A stretch of 64,000 nucleotides of DNA from Herminiimonas sp. GTDB lineage: Bacteria > Pseudomonadota > Gammaproteobacteria > Burkholderiales > Burkholderiaceae. A program made the position numbers and the translations under genes. The notes beneath the pieces were generated by a model. The model was not told the DNA's origin and did no database searches. It saw only the letters and a program-made list of their open reading frames with translations. How positions within the stretch are numbered: position 1 is the first letter of the stretch; each line of letters begins with the position of its first letter. Positions 63,748 through 64,000 of the stretch are shown here, in pieces. The stretch covers positions 1-64,000 of the forward strand of contig NZ_JAURVN010000016.1 in assembly GCF_030655415.1 (NCBI RefSeq), in the 5' to 3' direction.

Positions 63748-64000
63748 ATGGCCATGACCTCTTGCCACGCCTGCAGTAAAGAAATCCCCGATAGCGCCAC
63801 GCATTGCCCTGAGTGCGGCGCGCCTCAAGCCGTAAAGCTCACCACACAAACAAAACCGACTATCCCTAAAGCGGTATTAGAGCCACTCCCTGCCGGCGTT
63901 CAAGGCTGGTGCTGGGGTGGATTTTTATTGAACGTCATATGGGGTATCCGCTTCAAGGTGTGGTGGGGGCTGTTTGCGCTCATTCCTTTTGTCGGTATTG
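63748..64000 (+). CDS. Zinc-ribbon membrane protein 3 (runs off window)
   Basis: The first 84 codons of a third paralogue. The ribbon Cys are residues 6, 9, 20 and 23 (CHACSKEIPDSATHCPECGAP), again spaced 2-10-2. Hydrophobic sequence begins about residue 56 (GWCWGGFLLNVIWGI, then WWGLFALIPFVGI). AAAGGA precedes ATG 63748; a second ATG two codons on is also possible. The C-terminus is outside the window. Confidence 0.75.
   Translation, partial: MAMTSCHACSKEIPDSATHCPECGAPQAVKLTTQTKPTIPKAVLEPLPAGVQGWCWGGFLLNVIWGIRFKVWWGLFALIPFVGI

Overview
The window reads as a main-chromosome segment of a betaproteobacterium of the Oxalobacteraceae type (Herminiimonas/Janthinobacterium-like). This is inferred from moderate GC, a complete F-type ATP synthase operon beside rsmG-mnmG-parAB, perfect ParB sites, and a soluble Mo-dependent NAD formate dehydrogenase. 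No database was consulted, so the genus is a judgement.

Layout. At 1-5.3 kb (minus) lie the start of a giant LapA-like biofilm adhesin, a LuxR-type regulator and the LapB/LapC type I secretion pair. At 5.6-7.8 kb are glpD and an Hsp20 chaperone. At 8-21.7 kb is an iron region. It holds a PepSY/DUF2271/DUF4198/ApbE/flavoprotein-reductase cluster, a Fiu/PiuA-like receptor with PiuC, a hybrid histidine kinase, and a FecA-like receptor with a PepSY reductase; three Fur-box-like sites precede the units. At 21.8-23.1 kb are a PPK2 polyphosphate kinase and a CoA-binding protein. At 23.2-30.3 kb is atpIBEFHAGDC. At 30.4-36.1 kb are a hydrolase, parB, parA, a lipocalin, rsmG and mnmG. At 36.2-40.3 kb are a TSUP permease, a GMC oxidoreductase and mmsA.

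The most striking region is 40.43-41.79 kb. Two nearly identical copies of an oriC-like element lie in inverted orientation around one nucleosidase gene (mtnN-like). Each copy has three perfect DnaA boxes, a near-perfect one, a DnaA-trio-like run and an AT-rich unwinding-type stretch. Two perfect 16-bp parS sites lie 2.5-4.2 kb away, one intergenic and one inside the GMC coding sequence. From 18.3 to 40.3 kb all genes point leftwards, as expected beside an origin, but dnaA is not in the window.

From 41.8 kb come an AsmA protein, a LysR regulator, four or five small uncharacterised genes, and then a formate block. The block has a metal-free NAD-dependent formate dehydrogenase with its own LysR regulator, modE-modABC, an HTH/periplasmic-binding-like regulator, fdsGBA-fdhD-fdsD behind a 24-codon coupled leader ORF, and an orphan TupA-type oxyanion-binding protein. 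Together these suggest formate oxidation that can work with or without molybdenum.

The last 2.2 kb hold small zinc-ribbon proteins. A glycine-zipper one is followed by a tandem series of three zinc-ribbon membrane proteins with identical cysteine spacing, next to a divergent XRE regulator. The third of the series runs off the end.

No tRNA, rRNA, CRISPR array, insertion sequence or prophage was recognised.
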